This document shows positions 34,626 to 44,838 of a DNA stretch of 64,000 nucleotides, one piece after another (positions within the stretch are counted from its first letter, which is position 1; each line of letters starts with the position of its first letter). This DNA is from Pseudomonadota bacterium. Lineage in GTDB: Bacteria > Desulfobacterota > Desulfobulbia > Desulfobulbales > Desulfocapsaceae. The position numbers were made by a program, and so were the translations under genes. The stretch is from the NCBI GenBank assembly GCA_018821985.1, contig JAHJKP010000033.1, positions 1-64,000 of the forward strand, written 5' to 3'. The notes beneath the pieces are model-generated. The model was not told the DNA's origin, searched no databases, and saw only the letters and a program-made list of their open reading frames with translations.

Positions 34626-36011
34626 CTAACTATTTTGGCCTTCTGAAAGGTCAGAGGCAGCGACTTGGCTGGCCGCTTCCAAGGCACGTCGGCTTTGTCG
34701 GCCGCCTTCAGTGTCAGAAGTATCAGTGCCCAGAATGGCCTTGACGATAGCGCCTTGATCTAATTTTTCGGCTGGCAGGGTTGGAAAGAGGGATTGATTT
34801 TTGCTGTCGATGTGGATGATGCCCGCGGCAAACAGTTGCTCAAGTGTCGATGCCAGGAGAGATGGCATGTGTCCAGGGCAGAGTACAGGGAGCATTTTGA
34901 CTGTCAGTCGCTGCTGTTTGTCAAAAAATAAAAAGATCTGATGGGTGACGTCAAAGGCGGCGCTCAGTTGTTGAGCAGGTGTTGGTGGTATTGCGAGCAG
35001 TTGATAGCCGTGATGAGTTTGGCAGGCAAAGGCGACCTGGGCTCCGGTGAGGATGAAAATCCAGCCAAGGTATAACCAGACCAGGAACAAGGGAAGTGTG
35101 GCAAAAGAGCCATAGATGGCGTTGTAGTTGGAGACTCCAATCTGCAGGCTGATGTAGATATTCTGGGTGACAAACCAGAGAGAGCCGGCCAGGAGTGCTC
35201 CAATGAATGCCGGTACCGAGCGTACTTTGGTATTGGGAAAGACCATGTAACTGATTGATAAGGCCAGAGTGATGAACAAGATGGGCAGCAGGAGAAAAAA
35301 AATACTCTGCAGCCGGATCACTGGTAGGAATGGTTCAATCCTGACCAGCAAGGTTGGGTTTTTGATAACAGTGGTGGCCGCAAAGCCAATATTGATGGCA
35401 ACCGGCATGAGGATCAGTAGGGCCAGATAATCAGTGATCTTACGAAGCGCCGAGCGGCCGGATGGCACCTGCCAGATGGTGTTCATTGCCTTTTCAATGG
35501 TGTCAAAGACCATGATGATGGTGATCAGCATGACAAGAACACCGATGGAGCCTAGGGTGGTAAAATCTGTTTTGTCAACATAGTCGAAAAGTTTATCCGC
35601 AGCCGATCGAAGATGTGCGGTCAGAGTTGTACTGGTGTTGTCTTTGTTATCGGTTTCTGTGGCAGTTGTTCCATCAAATTGGGAGGGGGTAGGTTCCGTG
35701 GTGTTTGAGCTTTGTTCAAGGGCTTCGATGTAGCCATACACAACCTGTTGCAACTGATTGTCACCACCAAGTCCTTTGATCAGGGCGGTGCTCATGGCCA
35801 ACATGGGTACCAGGGAGAGGAGAATGGTGTAGGTGAGGGCGCTGGCGCGCAATGAAAGCTCGTTCTTGCGAAATTCTCTGGCCGTAATTAAGAGTACTCG
35901 GACGAAGGTGTGGAGTGCCTGTTTCAGAACGGACAATGTGGTGTTTTGTTGGTTCGCCCAGATTAGGATCCGCTTGCTTATCGACATTTTAGTGTGGCTG
36001 TGAATGGTCAT
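34626..36011 (-). CDS. YihY/BrkB-family inner-membrane protein
   Basis: Integral membrane protein of about 461 residues from ATG 36011 (MTIHSHTKMS). Another ATG at 35987 is possible. The N-terminal half matches BrkB: RASALTYTILLSLVPMLAMSTAL, then four or more further hydrophobic segments. The C-terminal third (from about residue 350) is a soluble, helical part that could be a winged-helix-like domain. It follows the hybrid kinase on the same strand. BrkB is sometimes called a virulence factor, but the name does not establish the role here. Confidence 0.88.
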   Translation of the reverse strand: MTIHSHTKMSISKRILIWANQQNTTLSVLKQALHTFVRVLLITAREFRKNELSLRASALTYTILLSLVPMLAMSTALIKGLGGDNQLQQVVYGYIEALEQSSNTTEPTPSQFDGTTATETDNKDNTSTTLTAHLRSAADKLFDYVDKTDFTTLGSIGVLVMLITIIMVFDTIEKAMNTIWQVPSGRSALRKITDYLALLILMPVAINIGFAATTVIKNPTLLVRIEPFLPVIRLQSIFFLLLPILFITLALSISYMVFPNTKVRSVPAFIGALLAGSLWFVTQNIYISLQIGVSNYNAIYGSFATLPLFLVWLYLGWIFILTGAQVAFACQTHHGYQLLAIPPTPAQQLSAAFDVTHQIFLFFDKQQRLTVKMLPVLCPGHMPSLLASTLEQLFAAGIIHIDSKNQSLFPTLPAEKLDQGAIVKAILGTDTSDTEGGRQSRRALEAASQVAASDLSEGQNS

Positions 36012-36036
36012 GGTCTGTTTAATGGCAACCCTGGTA

Positions 36037-38196
36037 TCAATGATTCCCGTAGAGTCTTTCTTCAAGGATCTTGAAGACGATTTCACGCTTGATTGGTTTG
36101 CTTATATAATCATTCATGCCGGCTTCAAGACATTTTTCACGGTCACCTTTCATGGCATTGGCGGTCATGGCCACAATGGGAATATCGGTAAAACCCTTTT
36201 CCCGGATCTGGCGGGTGGCTTCGAAGCCGTCCATCTCGGGCATCTGGATATCCATGAGGATGAGGTCATACTGATCGGAATTCCGGGTAAAGGTTTCAAC
36301 AGCCAGACGGCCATTGGGGACGACCTGAACCGTATATCCCGCCTTGCTGAGCATCATGGTTGCCAGTTTTTGGTTGACCAGATTGTCTTCCGCCAGGAGG
36401 ATCCTGCTTGAGTGTTTCATCTCCTCACGAATTGAATATTGGGTGACGAGTTCTTTTTCTTCCTTGGGGATGCTGCTGTCCTCCGAACTGCTCAAGATTT
36501 TTGCCAAGGTCTTGAGCAGCATGGCACGCCGGGTTGGTTTGGTGAGAAAAGCGTTAAAGCCGGCATCTCGGCAGCGGCTGGCGATTTTTTCCGTGCTGGA
36601 GGTGTATGCAAGGAGAGGGATGTTGTGACTTTTCGTATCTGTCCCGCGGATCTTCCTGGCAAGGTCAAATCCTGAGATAACAGGGAGTTGCAGGTCCAGG
36701 ATCGCGGCATCAAAGGAGGTGCCGTTCCGGTCTGCAGAAATCAGGGTCGCTATGGTCTGAGTTTCATCTACGAGTGCGGTGCTTTGGATGCCATACTGTT
36801 GGAAAATCTTGAGCAGGATGTCAATGTTTGTTCTGTTGTCATCGACAAGGAGAATACGTGTATTTTTTACGGTGCTGATATCCGCAGTTTTTGGCCTGAC
36901 ACGGTCGGATTTTTTCATCGTGGCTGTAAAATGGAAAATGGATCCCTTACCAGGAGTGCTTTCCGCCCAGACCTGTCCTTTCATTAACTGTGCTATTTTT
37001 TTACATATTGACAGGCCGAGACCGGTGCCGCCATATTTTCTGGTGGTTGAACCGTCTGCCTGCTTGAAGGCTTCAAAAATGGTGTCTGTTTTGGAAGGAT
37101 CAATACCAATACCGGTGTCCCGGATCTTGCTGTGGAGGATAATTGTGTCTTCTGTTTCTTCTTCAACTTCTATGGAGAGTTCCAGTTCTCCTTTTTCCGT
37201 AAATTTGACGGAATTGCCAAGGAGATTGATCAGGACTTGACGGAATCTTCCAGGGTCACCCATGACATTTGCCGGCAATCGTTCGTCAATGCGACAGAGC
37301 AGCTCAATGGGTTTACCTGCAATTTTGGGGCGCACCATATCGCAGACATCATGTGCTGTTATTTCCGGGTCAAAATCAATGGCTTCGATTTCCATATGCC
37401 CGGCCTCAACCTTGGAGAAATCGAGGATATTGTTGATGAGGGCAAGTAGGGCTTCGCCGCTGCGTTTAATGGTAAAGGCGCTTTCTTTTTGTTCTTCATC
37501 AAGTTCAGATGTCAGCAACATATCGGTAAAGCCAATGATGCCGTTCATGGGAGTTCTGATCTCATGACTCATTGAGGCAAGAAATTCACTCTTGGCAATA
37601 TTGGCTGCCTCAGCCGCTGCCGTGGCTTCGCGTAATTGTTTGGTCTGGATCTCGATCTCGGACTGCAGAGTTTTGGAATAATTATCCTGTTGCTCCTTGA
37701 TAGTCTGGTAACTTTTTTCATTTTCCTCAAGGATGGTCTGGTATTTTTTTTCCAGGACTGAAAATTTACGATCAAACTGTTTCTTCTGAATATCAAGATG
37801 TTGTAATGTCTTTTTGTGCTCTTGCTGGCTTCGGAATAGGGCCAGACAAAGCTTGACGGTCCGGCAGATATTTGATGGCCGTGTCTCATGGCAGCCATCA
37901 TCACTGCTGAAGAGCAGTGTGGCTTTGAAATCGGGCAAGGCGAGGGCGTGATAGGAGCCAGTGCTATTGGTCCATAAGGATTGGGTGTCCAGTCCCGTTT
38001 TTATTTGGGAGCTGATCTCCTCCATGATCTGTGGGGTCGGATGCAGAGAAGGCAGCCCTGCACTCTGCAGTTTTCCCTCATGATCAATGCAGCAGTAAAA
38101 ATGGTCTTGGTCGGAGTCGGCCAAGAGGACAAGAAGTTCTTGAATCTCGGTGGTAAAGGTTATCGTCTGGTTAAAAACTGCAAAACTGTTATCCAT
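36037..38196 (-). CDS. Hybrid sensor histidine kinase with two receiver domains
   Basis: A 719-residue cytosolic kinase. A poorly characterised N-terminal region (1-120) and a coiled coil (about 120-200) precede HisKA with phosphoacceptor His211 in [12 protein letters not shown], then HATPase with [10 protein letters not shown] and [10 protein letters not shown]. Two receivers follow, one with LLVDDNRTN and Asp in AILDLQLP, the other with LLAEDNLVN and Asp in [13 protein letters not shown]. Order is HK-REC-REC, without a histidine phosphotransfer domain. It is flanked by HDOD and BrkB genes on the same strand. Confidence 0.94.
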   Translation of the reverse strand: MDNSFAVFNQTITFTTEIQELLVLLADSDQDHFYCCIDHEGKLQSAGLPSLHPTPQIMEEISSQIKTGLDTQSLWTNSTGSYHALALPDFKATLLFSSDDGCHETRPSNICRTVKLCLALFRSQQEHKKTLQHLDIQKKQFDRKFSVLEKKYQTILEENEKSYQTIKEQQDNYSKTLQSEIEIQTKQLREATAAAEAANIAKSEFLASMSHEIRTPMNGIIGFTDMLLTSELDEEQKESAFTIKRSGEALLALINNILDFSKVEAGHMEIEAIDFDPEITAHDVCDMVRPKIAGKPIELLCRIDERLPANVMGDPGRFRQVLINLLGNSVKFTEKGELELSIEVEEETEDTIILHSKIRDTGIGIDPSKTDTIFEAFKQADGSTTRKYGGTGLGLSICKKIAQLMKGQVWAESTPGKGSIFHFTATMKKSDRVRPKTADISTVKNTRILLVDDNRTNIDILLKIFQQYGIQSTALVDETQTIATLISADRNGTSFDAAILDLQLPVISGFDLARKIRGTDTKSHNIPLLAYTSSTEKIASRCRDAGFNAFLTKPTRRAMLLKTLAKILSSSEDSSIPKEEKELVTQYSIREEMKHSSRILLAEDNLVNQKLATMMLSKAGYTVQVVPNGRLAVETFTRNSDQYDLILMDIQMPEMDGFEATRQIREKGFTDIPIVAMTANAMKGDREKCLEAGMNDYISKPIKREIVFKILEERLYGNH

Positions 38197-38244
38197 ACTT
38201 GGGCTCCTGTACGGTGTGCCAAATAACCTTGTTTTTTGCGACCT

Positions 38245-39084
38245 CTAAGTTTCGTAAATATCCAGGGCCTTTGCTATCTCTTCCGGTAAATCATCAATCA
38301 GCACCTTGTATTCAGCCATGTTTTCCTGCAGGTGGAGCACCAGAGAGGGAGAAAGGGGTGACGTAATATCGGGCAGGGAGCTGTAACCCATTTGCCCGGT
38401 AATATACTGGGCGATCTGGAGAATGCTGGTCAGGTTGCTCGGGTCTGCATTTTCCAACAGGGTGTGATGATCGCGGATGGCCTCTTGGATGGCGGGAGAC
38501 ATCCCCCAATCCTGGGCAAGAAGGTAGCCGATTTCACAATGATCGGTTCCGAGAAAATGATGTTCATGTTCAATAAGTGAGTCTGTAGGTTGGCATGCCT
38601 CACAGGCGGCAAGAAAATCGTCTGTGGCGATCTGCTCCTCAATTATTTTCCCGAAATCATGAAGGATTCCACAGAGGTAAGCGTCGTCGCCGTTGATGCC
38701 GAAGATCCTTTCGGCAAGAATTTTGCTGCATGTGCTGACAACGGCACAGTGCAGCCAGAGACGTTTCCTGGAGAAAATACCAGCGCTGACCTTCTCTTTG
38801 AAGATATTTTGCAGGGCATCGGTGACGGCTAGGCTACGAAGGTTGCGCATTCCCAGGAAGGCCACGGCTCTATCGATGGAAGTTACCTGTTGTGAAAGTC
38901 CGTAGAAGGCACTGTTGACAAGGTGAAGCAGACGTGCCACCAGGGTGGGGTCCATCTTGATAATGTCTTCAAAGTCTTTCATGGTTGTGTTGTCATCGGA
39001 GATCAATCGTGAAAGCTCGGTGACAACGTACGGCAGTGTTTTTACATCCTTGAATTTTTTGACAAATTGTTCAGCGCTAAGCAT
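38245..39084 (-). CDS. HDOD-domain signalling protein
   Basis: Second HDOD protein in the window, 279 residues. It begins MLSAEQFVKKFKDVKTLPYV and carries DPTLVARLLHLVNSAFYGLSQ, RAVAFLGM and an HD-like LHDFGKI and HHFLGTDHCEIG. It lies 48 bases upstream of the hybrid kinase on the same strand, so it is likely cotranscribed and might act in the same signalling chain. No second-messenger enzyme domain is present. Confidence 0.9.
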   Translation of the reverse strand: MLSAEQFVKKFKDVKTLPYVVTELSRLISDDNTTMKDFEDIIKMDPTLVARLLHLVNSAFYGLSQQVTSIDRAVAFLGMRNLRSLAVTDALQNIFKEKVSAGIFSRKRLWLHCAVVSTCSKILAERIFGINGDDAYLCGILHDFGKIIEEQIATDDFLAACEACQPTDSLIEHEHHFLGTDHCEIGYLLAQDWGMSPAIQEAIRDHHTLLENADPSNLTSILQIAQYITGQMGYSSLPDITSPLSPSLVLHLQENMAEYKVLIDDLPEEIAKALDIYET

Positions 39085-39258
39085 ATTGGTCCTGTGGATG
39101 AAAGTTCTGAGTCTGTTTCTTCATGCTCTCTTCGTTACAACTCTGTATCCTGTCCTACCTAAAAATAATCCGTGGGTATTTTTGCATTCCTGGATCTCGT
39201 TGAATGATTACTCAATTCCGCTGAATGAAAGTCCTTGTTGCTTAATACGCTGATTTCT

Positions 39259-39624
39259 TTAGCCAATGATGATTTCTTTCTTGGTCATAGCCTCCGCCTT
39301 GACCCGGTCAAGAAGTTCTGCCAGAACAGGTTTGATGTGTTCGCGAATGTCACCGGCGACGATGAGAAAGAGAAGGTCTTCTCCTGGCTGAAACTCTCCG
39401 CTTTTGGCCTCGATAACAATATCAAAAATGCCATCCCGTTGGAGAAATTCCTGGCGAAGGGCCTCTATTTTGGTAAGATCAGGGGTGACTTCCAGCGCTT
39501 TGACTTTGCTCTTATCTTTTCTGGACCAATTTCGTACCACGCCGTTGTGGATGAGGATCATCCCTACATTGTCCTGGAATCCAGGTTGTTTTTTCATTTC
39601 AGCAATTCTTTTTGAGATATCCAT
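39259..39624 (-). CDS. MoaE-like protein (divergent molybdopterin synthase large subunit)
   Basis: A 121-residue protein resembling molybdopterin synthase subunit MoaE: HNGVVRNWSRKDKSKVKALE corresponds to the GRVRD region and RDGIFDIVIEAKSGEFQPGED to the family core. The family's usual catalytic Lys positions are not clearly seen, so activity is doubtful. No moaD is near. It sits 70 bases upstream of no other mo gene; mobBA is far away. Alternative: a paralog with another sulfur-carrier role. Confidence 0.6.
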   Translation of the reverse strand: MDISKRIAEMKKQPGFQDNVGMILIHNGVVRNWSRKDKSKVKALEVTPDLTKIEALRQEFLQRDGIFDIVIEAKSGEFQPGEDLLFLIVAGDIREHIKPVLAELLDRVKAEAMTKKEIIIG

Positions 39625-39693
39625 GGAAGGCTCCTTGTCTTGAAGTAAACAGATGGTTAAGTGTTGTTTGGAAAGAGACTTGTTGTCAGCAAA

Positions 39694-40926
39694 TTATTGT
39701 AAGTAAATACGATTTTTGGTGATATTCTGGTTTGCTTTTATTGTAATGGCCTGTTTGGTCTGGTTCTGGGCCGTGACGGGAAGTTTCAGTTGATATCCCT
39801 GGGGAAGTCGTTGTTTTCCCTGGAAGGCCGATGCTTTGATGGCGGGATTAAGCGCCTTGATCGTATTGATGTTGACCTTGAAATTACGACTGATGGTAGC
39901 TACTGATGCATGTTTTTTGAGGCGGACGGTGGTTGTTGGTGTTGGTTTGTGGCGACGCAGGGACGGATCCTGTTCAATCTTTTGAGCGACCCTGAGGGCG
40001 GCAAGAAATTCCGGATAAAAATTGCGGGAGGCAAATTTGAAGTACCCCTCCTGATATCCCAGAAAGATCTTTTCATAGGAACCCTTGTCTCTTTTTGCCC
40101 GCATCATTCCTGATGTTCCATAATTGTAGGCAGTAAGGGCCAGGGGCCAACTCTCAAGAAGTGTATGATTCTTTTTTAAAAATTTTGCCGCGGCGTGACT
40201 TGCAATAATTGGATCCTGGCGCTCATCAATAAGATTGTCGATGCGCATATAGGCCTTTCCGGTTGATCGGGTGAACTGCCAGAGGCCGGAGGCCCCGACT
40301 TTACTGTAGGCGTCAGGGTTAAAGGAAGACTCCACATGGGGCAGGTAGGCGAGTTCCTCGGGGAGATTGTATGAGCGGAATATCCTTCTGATCTCAGACA
40401 GGTAGGCGCCGGATCTTATAACCCCCTCCCTGAATCGTTCTTTCTGGCCAATCTGAGCACGGATTGACTCCCTTGCCTTGAGAAGTTGTGATTTTCTGGC
40501 GCCTTTATACATGGCGGCGATGCGATGTTCTTCCTTGGAGCGGGGAGGATTTCCTTGTGCAAGATGGTTCAGGATTGCCGAATATCTCAGCTTTGCTGTC
40601 TCCAGAATGGGTTTGTTGAGCTGCCCGGCTCCGGGCAGCAGATAGTCAATTATAGGGATCACCCCATAGATTTTTGTTAAATCATGTTTGTCATGGATAA
40701 CGGCCTCACTGGTGGAGTATGTTGAATAAATTTTTTCCCAGAAAGTGACATTGGCCTGGATGGCGGGAGCTATGGGAAAATTTTTGTTGTGGACAGTCGC
40801 GCCCAGATAGGAAACATTACCTGCAAGATTGAGAAACAAGATGGCGGCAATCAAAAAGGATGCCTTGAATTTTGGGGTGCAGGCATGTCGGATGCGGACA
40901 AAAGTATATGAACTGTCTGATTTCAT
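39694..40926 (-). CDS. mltD: Lytic transglycosylase with LysM-like tail
   Basis: Periplasmic peptidoglycan lyase of about 410 residues. An N-terminal hydrophobic segment (FLIAAILFLNLAG) is a signal or anchor. The SLT domain holds catalytic Glu199 in PHVESSFNPDAYSKVGASGLWQF. The C-terminus (about 340-395) resembles LysM repeats (ISRNFKVNINTIKALNP). The domain order is like MltD; gene symbol is by resemblance only. The lipobox of true MltD was not seen. Confidence 0.85.
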   Translation of the reverse strand: MKSDSSYTFVRIRHACTPKFKASFLIAAILFLNLAGNVSYLGATVHNKNFPIAPAIQANVTFWEKIYSTYSTSEAVIHDKHDLTKIYGVIPIIDYLLPGAGQLNKPILETAKLRYSAILNHLAQGNPPRSKEEHRIAAMYKGARKSQLLKARESIRAQIGQKERFREGVIRSGAYLSEIRRIFRSYNLPEELAYLPHVESSFNPDAYSKVGASGLWQFTRSTGKAYMRIDNLIDERQDPIIASHAAAKFLKKNHTLLESWPLALTAYNYGTSGMMRAKRDKGSYEKIFLGYQEGYFKFASRNFYPEFLAALRVAQKIEQDPSLRRHKPTPTTTVRLKKHASVATISRNFKVNINTIKALNPAIKASAFQGKQRLPQGYQLKLPVTAQNQTKQAITIKANQNITKNRIYLQ

Positions 40927-41079
40927 GCTGTTAAAGTTAAAAAGTGAAATTTAAAAGTTTTCCCTGCTTCCCCAGCTTAACGAGGCGAGGCCGAAACTGT
41001 TTTCCCGGCTGATGAGGCAGTCATGCCGTGTGAACGAACTAAGGGCATTTTATCTCTATTTAATCATAAGGAGGAGATG

Positions 41080-41571
41080 ATGTACACTCCAATATTGGCA
41101 ACACTTGGTTTTATTCTCTCTCGAGATGGTAAAAAAACATTAATGATTCATAGAAATAAACGGCTTGGTGATCCCCATTATGGGAAATATAATGGTCTTG
41201 GAGGCAAGATGGAACGGCAGGAGGATGTTTTCTCGTGTCTCAAGCGTGAGGTTTATGAGGAGGCCGGCCTCTTGTGTGAGGAGGCCACCTTGCGTGGGAC
41301 TGTAAATTGGCCTGGCTTTGGTTCCAAGGGTGAAGACTGGTTTGGTTTTATTTATCGAATAGATGGTTTCAGTGGGGTGCTCCAGGCGTCGAATGTGGAA
41401 GGTGATTTACAATGGTGCCGATTGGATGAGTTGCATCTGTTGCCTATGTGGGAGGGGGATAAATATTTTCTCGATATGGTCTTCGATGATGATCCCCGGC
41501 CATTCCATGGCTGTATGCCTTACTGTGATGGACGTCCATTGAGCTGGAATTATTCCAGGGGTAGAAAGTAG
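41080..41571 (+). CDS. Nudix hydrolase, 8-oxo-dGTPase-like
   Basis: A 163-residue pyrophosphohydrolase. The Nudix box is complete (GX5EX7REUXEEXGU) at about residues 41-64: GGKMERQEDV, then REVYEEAGL. AAGGAGG (41068-41074) precedes ATG 41080 by five bases and decides this start over 41077 and an upstream frame from 41023. The N-terminal LMIHRNKRLGDPHYGKYNG resembles MutT/YtkD-type 8-oxo-dGTP diphosphatases; the substrate is inferred. Confidence 0.9.
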   Translation: MYTPILATLGFILSRDGKKTLMIHRNKRLGDPHYGKYNGLGGKMERQEDVFSCLKREVYEEAGLLCEEATLRGTVNWPGFGSKGEDWFGFIYRIDGFSGVLQASNVEGDLQWCRLDELHLLPMWEGDKYFLDMVFDDDPRPFHGCMPYCDGRPLSWNYSRGRK

Positions 41572-41719
41572 TCACGGTTCATTGCAGGGTTTATGGTATT
41601 TTGATGAGGATATTGTTCTGTGGTAATAGCTTAATGCTTGCGGAGAATAAAGGGCATGGGTATATTGAACGCTATGAAATAGTTGTGCATTTATTATAAT
41701 AAATACAGGAGTAAATGAT

Positions 41720-42019
41720 ATGATGCAGGATAGTGAGTTAGGGCGTCTTGAGAATTTTGTTTCCAAGCTGCTGGACAGATTTAATGCCTTGCAGGCAGAG
41801 AAAAAGAGAGTTGACGAGTTGTTGTTGCAACGGGAGGAGACAATTGCAACGCTGCAGGACGAGTTGGCCTCTCTCAAAGATGAAAGAGGGGAGATCAGCA
41901 ACAGGGTGTCTGGGCTTTTGGATCGTATTGAAGAATGGGAGGCGGGCGATATGGAGAGTGGAGATGCCGGTAAGACCAGTCGTAATGCTGAGGGTGGTGT
42001 GCAGGGCAGTCTTTTTTAA
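41720..42019 (+). CDS. ZapB-like coiled-coil protein
   Basis: A 99-residue acidic protein, nearly all coiled coil over residues 5-70 with heptad Leu (LENFVSKLLDRFNALQAEKKRVDELL) and a Gly/Ser tail. It directly precedes zapA by 67 bases. ZapB is a short coiled coil that binds ZapA at the Z-ring. The size, coil and place support a ZapB-like role, but the sequence itself is not diagnostic. Confidence 0.6.
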   Translation: MMQDSELGRLENFVSKLLDRFNALQAEKKRVDELLLQREETIATLQDELASLKDERGEISNRVSGLLDRIEEWEAGDMESGDAGKTSRNAEGGVQGSLF

Positions 42020-42086
42020 GATCTTTGTTGAAACGTGCTTTTTGAGAAGAATATTATGCAAATCCTGACAGTCGTGGGGGATTGAC

Positions 42087-42392
42087 TTGGAAAGGCTTGT
42101 TCGGTTTCAGCTTTTAGGTCAGGAGTATACTTTTTATACCGGGGCTCCAGAGAGTGAGGTGGCAGATATCCTTGATCTCGTGAAAGAACTGGTAGAGGAA
42201 AATATGTCTGGAAGTGCGGGAACGATACCGGTGAGCAAGGTGGCTGTGTTAGTAAGTTTGAATATAGCATCCAGGTATTTTGAACTAAAGTCTAAATTTG
42301 ATATATATAGAGCAGACACAGAGCAGAGGATAAGCAGCTTGACAAAGCAGATTGATTCGGGGCTTTCTCCAGAAAAAGGAGAGGAGGGTTGA
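42087..42392 (+). CDS. zapA: Cell division protein ZapA
   Basis: A 101-residue FtsZ-ring-associated protein that stabilises FtsZ protofilaments. It begins with the TTG at 42087 (MERLVRFQLLGQEYTF), after a G-rich stretch at 42076-42080. The beta-strand start, the conserved ALVSLNIASRYFELK helix block and the coiled C-terminus match ZapA. It follows the ZapB-like gene and precedes the 6S RNA, the arrangement seen in many proteobacteria. Confidence 0.85.
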   Translation: MERLVRFQLLGQEYTFYTGAPESEVADILDLVKELVEENMSGSAGTIPVSKVAVLVSLNIASRYFELKSKFDIYRADTEQRISSLTKQIDSGLSPEKGEEG

Positions 42393-42490
42393 TAATTCTC
42401 TTTTGTTTGCTCAAAATTCTGCTATAGTTGGTTGTAGTCGATGAGTATTGTGAAATTTGCTTTCTGTAGAATGGTTTTTGTTAAAAATCT

Positions 42491-42666
42491 GTTTCCCTGC
42501 CCTGTTGGTGATCTTCAGAATGTTGAGCCAACTCTCACAAAAAGGGTACCTCCTCTGTTTTCGAAAAGAAGATTGCTTAGCACTCTTCCGGATGAGAATA
42601 TGAGTTTGCCCACCTATTTAATAGGTTTAATCATCCTGTAGACACGGCAGGGTGGGGATTTTTTAT
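42491..42666 (+). ncRNA. ssrS: 6S RNA
   Basis: Regulatory RNA that binds the housekeeping RNA polymerase. The closing stem pairs 42494-42504 (TCCCTGCCCTG) with 42648-42658 (CAGGGTGGGGA), 11 consecutive pairs counting two G-U. Between them are the TTGAGCC element typical of the 5' side of the bubble, a small hairpin ACCTAT-TTA-ATAGGT (42612-42626) matching the 3'-side bubble hairpin of known 6S RNAs, and a T tract (42659-42664). The total of ~175 bases is right. Position downstream of zapA is the classic 6S location. Confidence 0.82.
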
Positions 42667-43191
42667 TCTCGGGATAATATATGTTATTCCGTTTTTTATA
42701 TCCAGGGCGCTTTGGGAAAGAACTTGTTGAGTCATTGTAGATAGTGGCCAATGGAGACTGAGGCGAGTTGACTGGAATTCATCAGCAAAATTATTGATTG
42801 CAGATGGAATGACGCTGAACAAGATTACGAAATTCGGGAAGAAAAACTGCGTTTATATTCTCAGTCACTGCTGTAGAGGAAATTTTATTTTTTGCAAAAT
42901 CCTCTGAGCTGTGGGCTGGTTTCATATGGAAAATTTAGTATTCATCTCCCCTGATTCAGGGTGTTGCCGACAGGCGTTGCGTGATTCAGGTACGAATGTG
43001 ATTGTCTGGATATTAAATTCTGTGATAATTTTACAGAGTTGACTGCTACTGGTCCCCCTGGATCTTTGTTGCTGCTTTGATCGCCCCCACTTTCGTTTTT
43101 TTGTTTCTCTTCTGCGGTACGGTACTTGTATCGTCTGCTGTCATGTTCCTTTCCTGCTTAATCAGATATTGCCTACCAGGATTAGAGTGTT
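42667..43191. other. Intergenic region between 6S RNA and rny
   Basis: About 525 bases with no supported gene. In many proteobacteria a 5-formyltetrahydrofolate cyclo-ligase gene follows 6S RNA, but no such ORF is visible here. Small open frames lack good starts. It likely carries the rny promoter. Confidence 0.5.
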
Positions 43192-44757
43192 ATGGAGATA
43201 TTTAATCAGTCAGTTTTACTGTTACCCATTGGGTTACTGCTTGGCATAATAGGCGGTTTTCTTATAAGAAAACGCTTTGTTGAGAACCATCGGGCCAACA
43301 TAGAAAGCCAGGGGAAACAGCTTATCGAGAATGCTATTCTTGAAGCGGAGCGCATCAAGAAAGAAGCTGTGCTGCAAAGTAAAGAGGCTGTATATCAACT
43401 GAAACAGGCTGTTGAAGAGGAAATCCGGGCTGATAAGGCCGATCTGAAAGATGAAAGACGGCAGCTCAGTGAGAAAAAAGAGCAGTTGAAAAGAGAAGCA
43501 GAGAGCCTAGATAAACGACAGAATGAAATTCAGAACGGTGAGATGCGGCTGCGACAGCAGGAAGAGGGCTTGCAGAAAAAAAATAATGAGGCGGAGCAAC
43601 TGGTATTCCGTCAGCGTGATGAGCTGGAGAAGATAGCAGGGATCAGTCGGGAAGAGGCAAGAAAGTTGCTCATGGATTCAATGGAGAGTGAGGCGCGCAT
43701 GCATGCCGCCAAAAAACTTGCTCGCATTGAAAATGAGATGAAAATGGAGGCCGACAAAAAAGGCAAGAATATCCTGGCCCTTGCCATCTCGCGATATGCC
43801 GGCGATTATGTCGCCGATAGAACCGTTTCTATGGTTCCTCTGCCTAATGATGAGATGAAAGGCAGGATCATCGGGCGTGAGGGGAGAAATATTCGCGCCA
43901 TTGAGGCTGCCACCGGTATTGACATCATCATTGACGATACCCCGGAGGCAGTCATTCTTTCAGGATTTAATCCGGTACGACGCGAGGTCGCCCGTCTTGC
44001 CCTGCTACAGCTTATTAATGACGGTCGTATACATCCGGCCCGTATAGAAGAGGTGGTTGCCAAGGTTACCAAGGAACTTGAGGTTAGCATGCGGGAGGCT
44101 GGAGAACAAGCCACCTTTGATGTGGGTGCCCATGGGGTTCATGTGGAGTTGATTAATCTCCTTGGCAGGTTGAAATTTCGAACCAGTTATGGCCAGAATG
44201 TCCTTCAGCATTCCCTGGAGGTGGCATTCCTTTGTGGCATTATGGCAGCAGAGTTGGGTATTGATGTGAAAATGGCCAAGCGGGCTGGTCTGCTTCATGA
44301 TATCGGCAAGGCTGTTGATCATGAGGTGGAAGGATCACATGCGATCATTGGACGTGACTTGGCTAAGAAATATGGAGAGCCTGAGGAAGTGGTGTACGCC
44401 ATTGGCGCTCATCATGAAGACCTGCCGCCGCAAAGTGTCCTTGATATCCTGGTACAGTCGGCCGACGCCTTGTCCGGTGCCAGGCCTGGCGCTCGGAAAG
44501 AGATGCTGCAGACCTATGTCAAGCGGCTGGAGGATCTTGAAAATATAGCAAACGCATTTGATGGTGTTGAAAAATCATACGCTATTCAGGCAGGACGTGA
44601 TTTGCGAATCATTGTTGATGCCAAAAAGATTCAGGATGCAGAGGCCATTCTCTTGAGCCAGGATATTGCTAAAAACATTGAGGCGCAACTGACCTATCCT
44701 GGACAGATACGGGTCACAGTGATTCGAGAGACCAGGGCCGTAGAGTTTGCCAGATAG
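43192..44757 (+). CDS. rny: Ribonuclease Y
   Basis: Membrane-anchored endoribonuclease that starts mRNA decay, 521 residues. An N-terminal helix ([17 protein letters not shown]) anchors it; a long coiled coil follows to about residue 200. The KH domain has [19 protein letters not shown] (near 224) and the HD domain has [15 protein letters not shown] (near 367). Usual length. It is followed after 81 bases by tyrS. Confidence 0.96.
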   Translation: MEIFNQSVLLLPIGLLLGIIGGFLIRKRFVENHRANIESQGKQLIENAILEAERIKKEAVLQSKEAVYQLKQAVEEEIRADKADLKDERRQLSEKKEQLKREAESLDKRQNEIQNGEMRLRQQEEGLQKKNNEAEQLVFRQRDELEKIAGISREEARKLLMDSMESEARMHAAKKLARIENEMKMEADKKGKNILALAISRYAGDYVADRTVSMVPLPNDEMKGRIIGREGRNIRAIEAATGIDIIIDDTPEAVILSGFNPVRREVARLALLQLINDGRIHPARIEEVVAKVTKELEVSMREAGEQATFDVGAHGVHVELINLLGRLKFRTSYGQNVLQHSLEVAFLCGIMAAELGIDVKMAKRAGLLHDIGKAVDHEVEGSHAIIGRDLAKKYGEPEEVVYAIGAHHEDLPPQSVLDILVQSADALSGARPGARKEMLQTYVKRLEDLENIANAFDGVEKSYAIQAGRDLRIIVDAKKIQDAEAILLSQDIAKNIEAQLTYPGQIRVTVIRETRAVEFAR

Positions 44758-44838
44758 AAGATGACTGAGTGCTGACAGCAGGATTGCTGTTGTTGTATTA
44801 TATATAGACCAACTGTTGGAGAAGAGAGCAAGAGAACC

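Noticed and set aside
41009-41016. CTGATGAG, resembling a hammerhead ribozyme core, with a nearby CGAAAC
   Set aside because: The spacing between the two core segments leaves no room for the required stems, and no self-cleaving fold could be built.
42667-43191. Expected 5-formyltetrahydrofolate cyclo-ligase gene after 6S RNA
   Set aside because: No ORF of suitable size or sequence is present.
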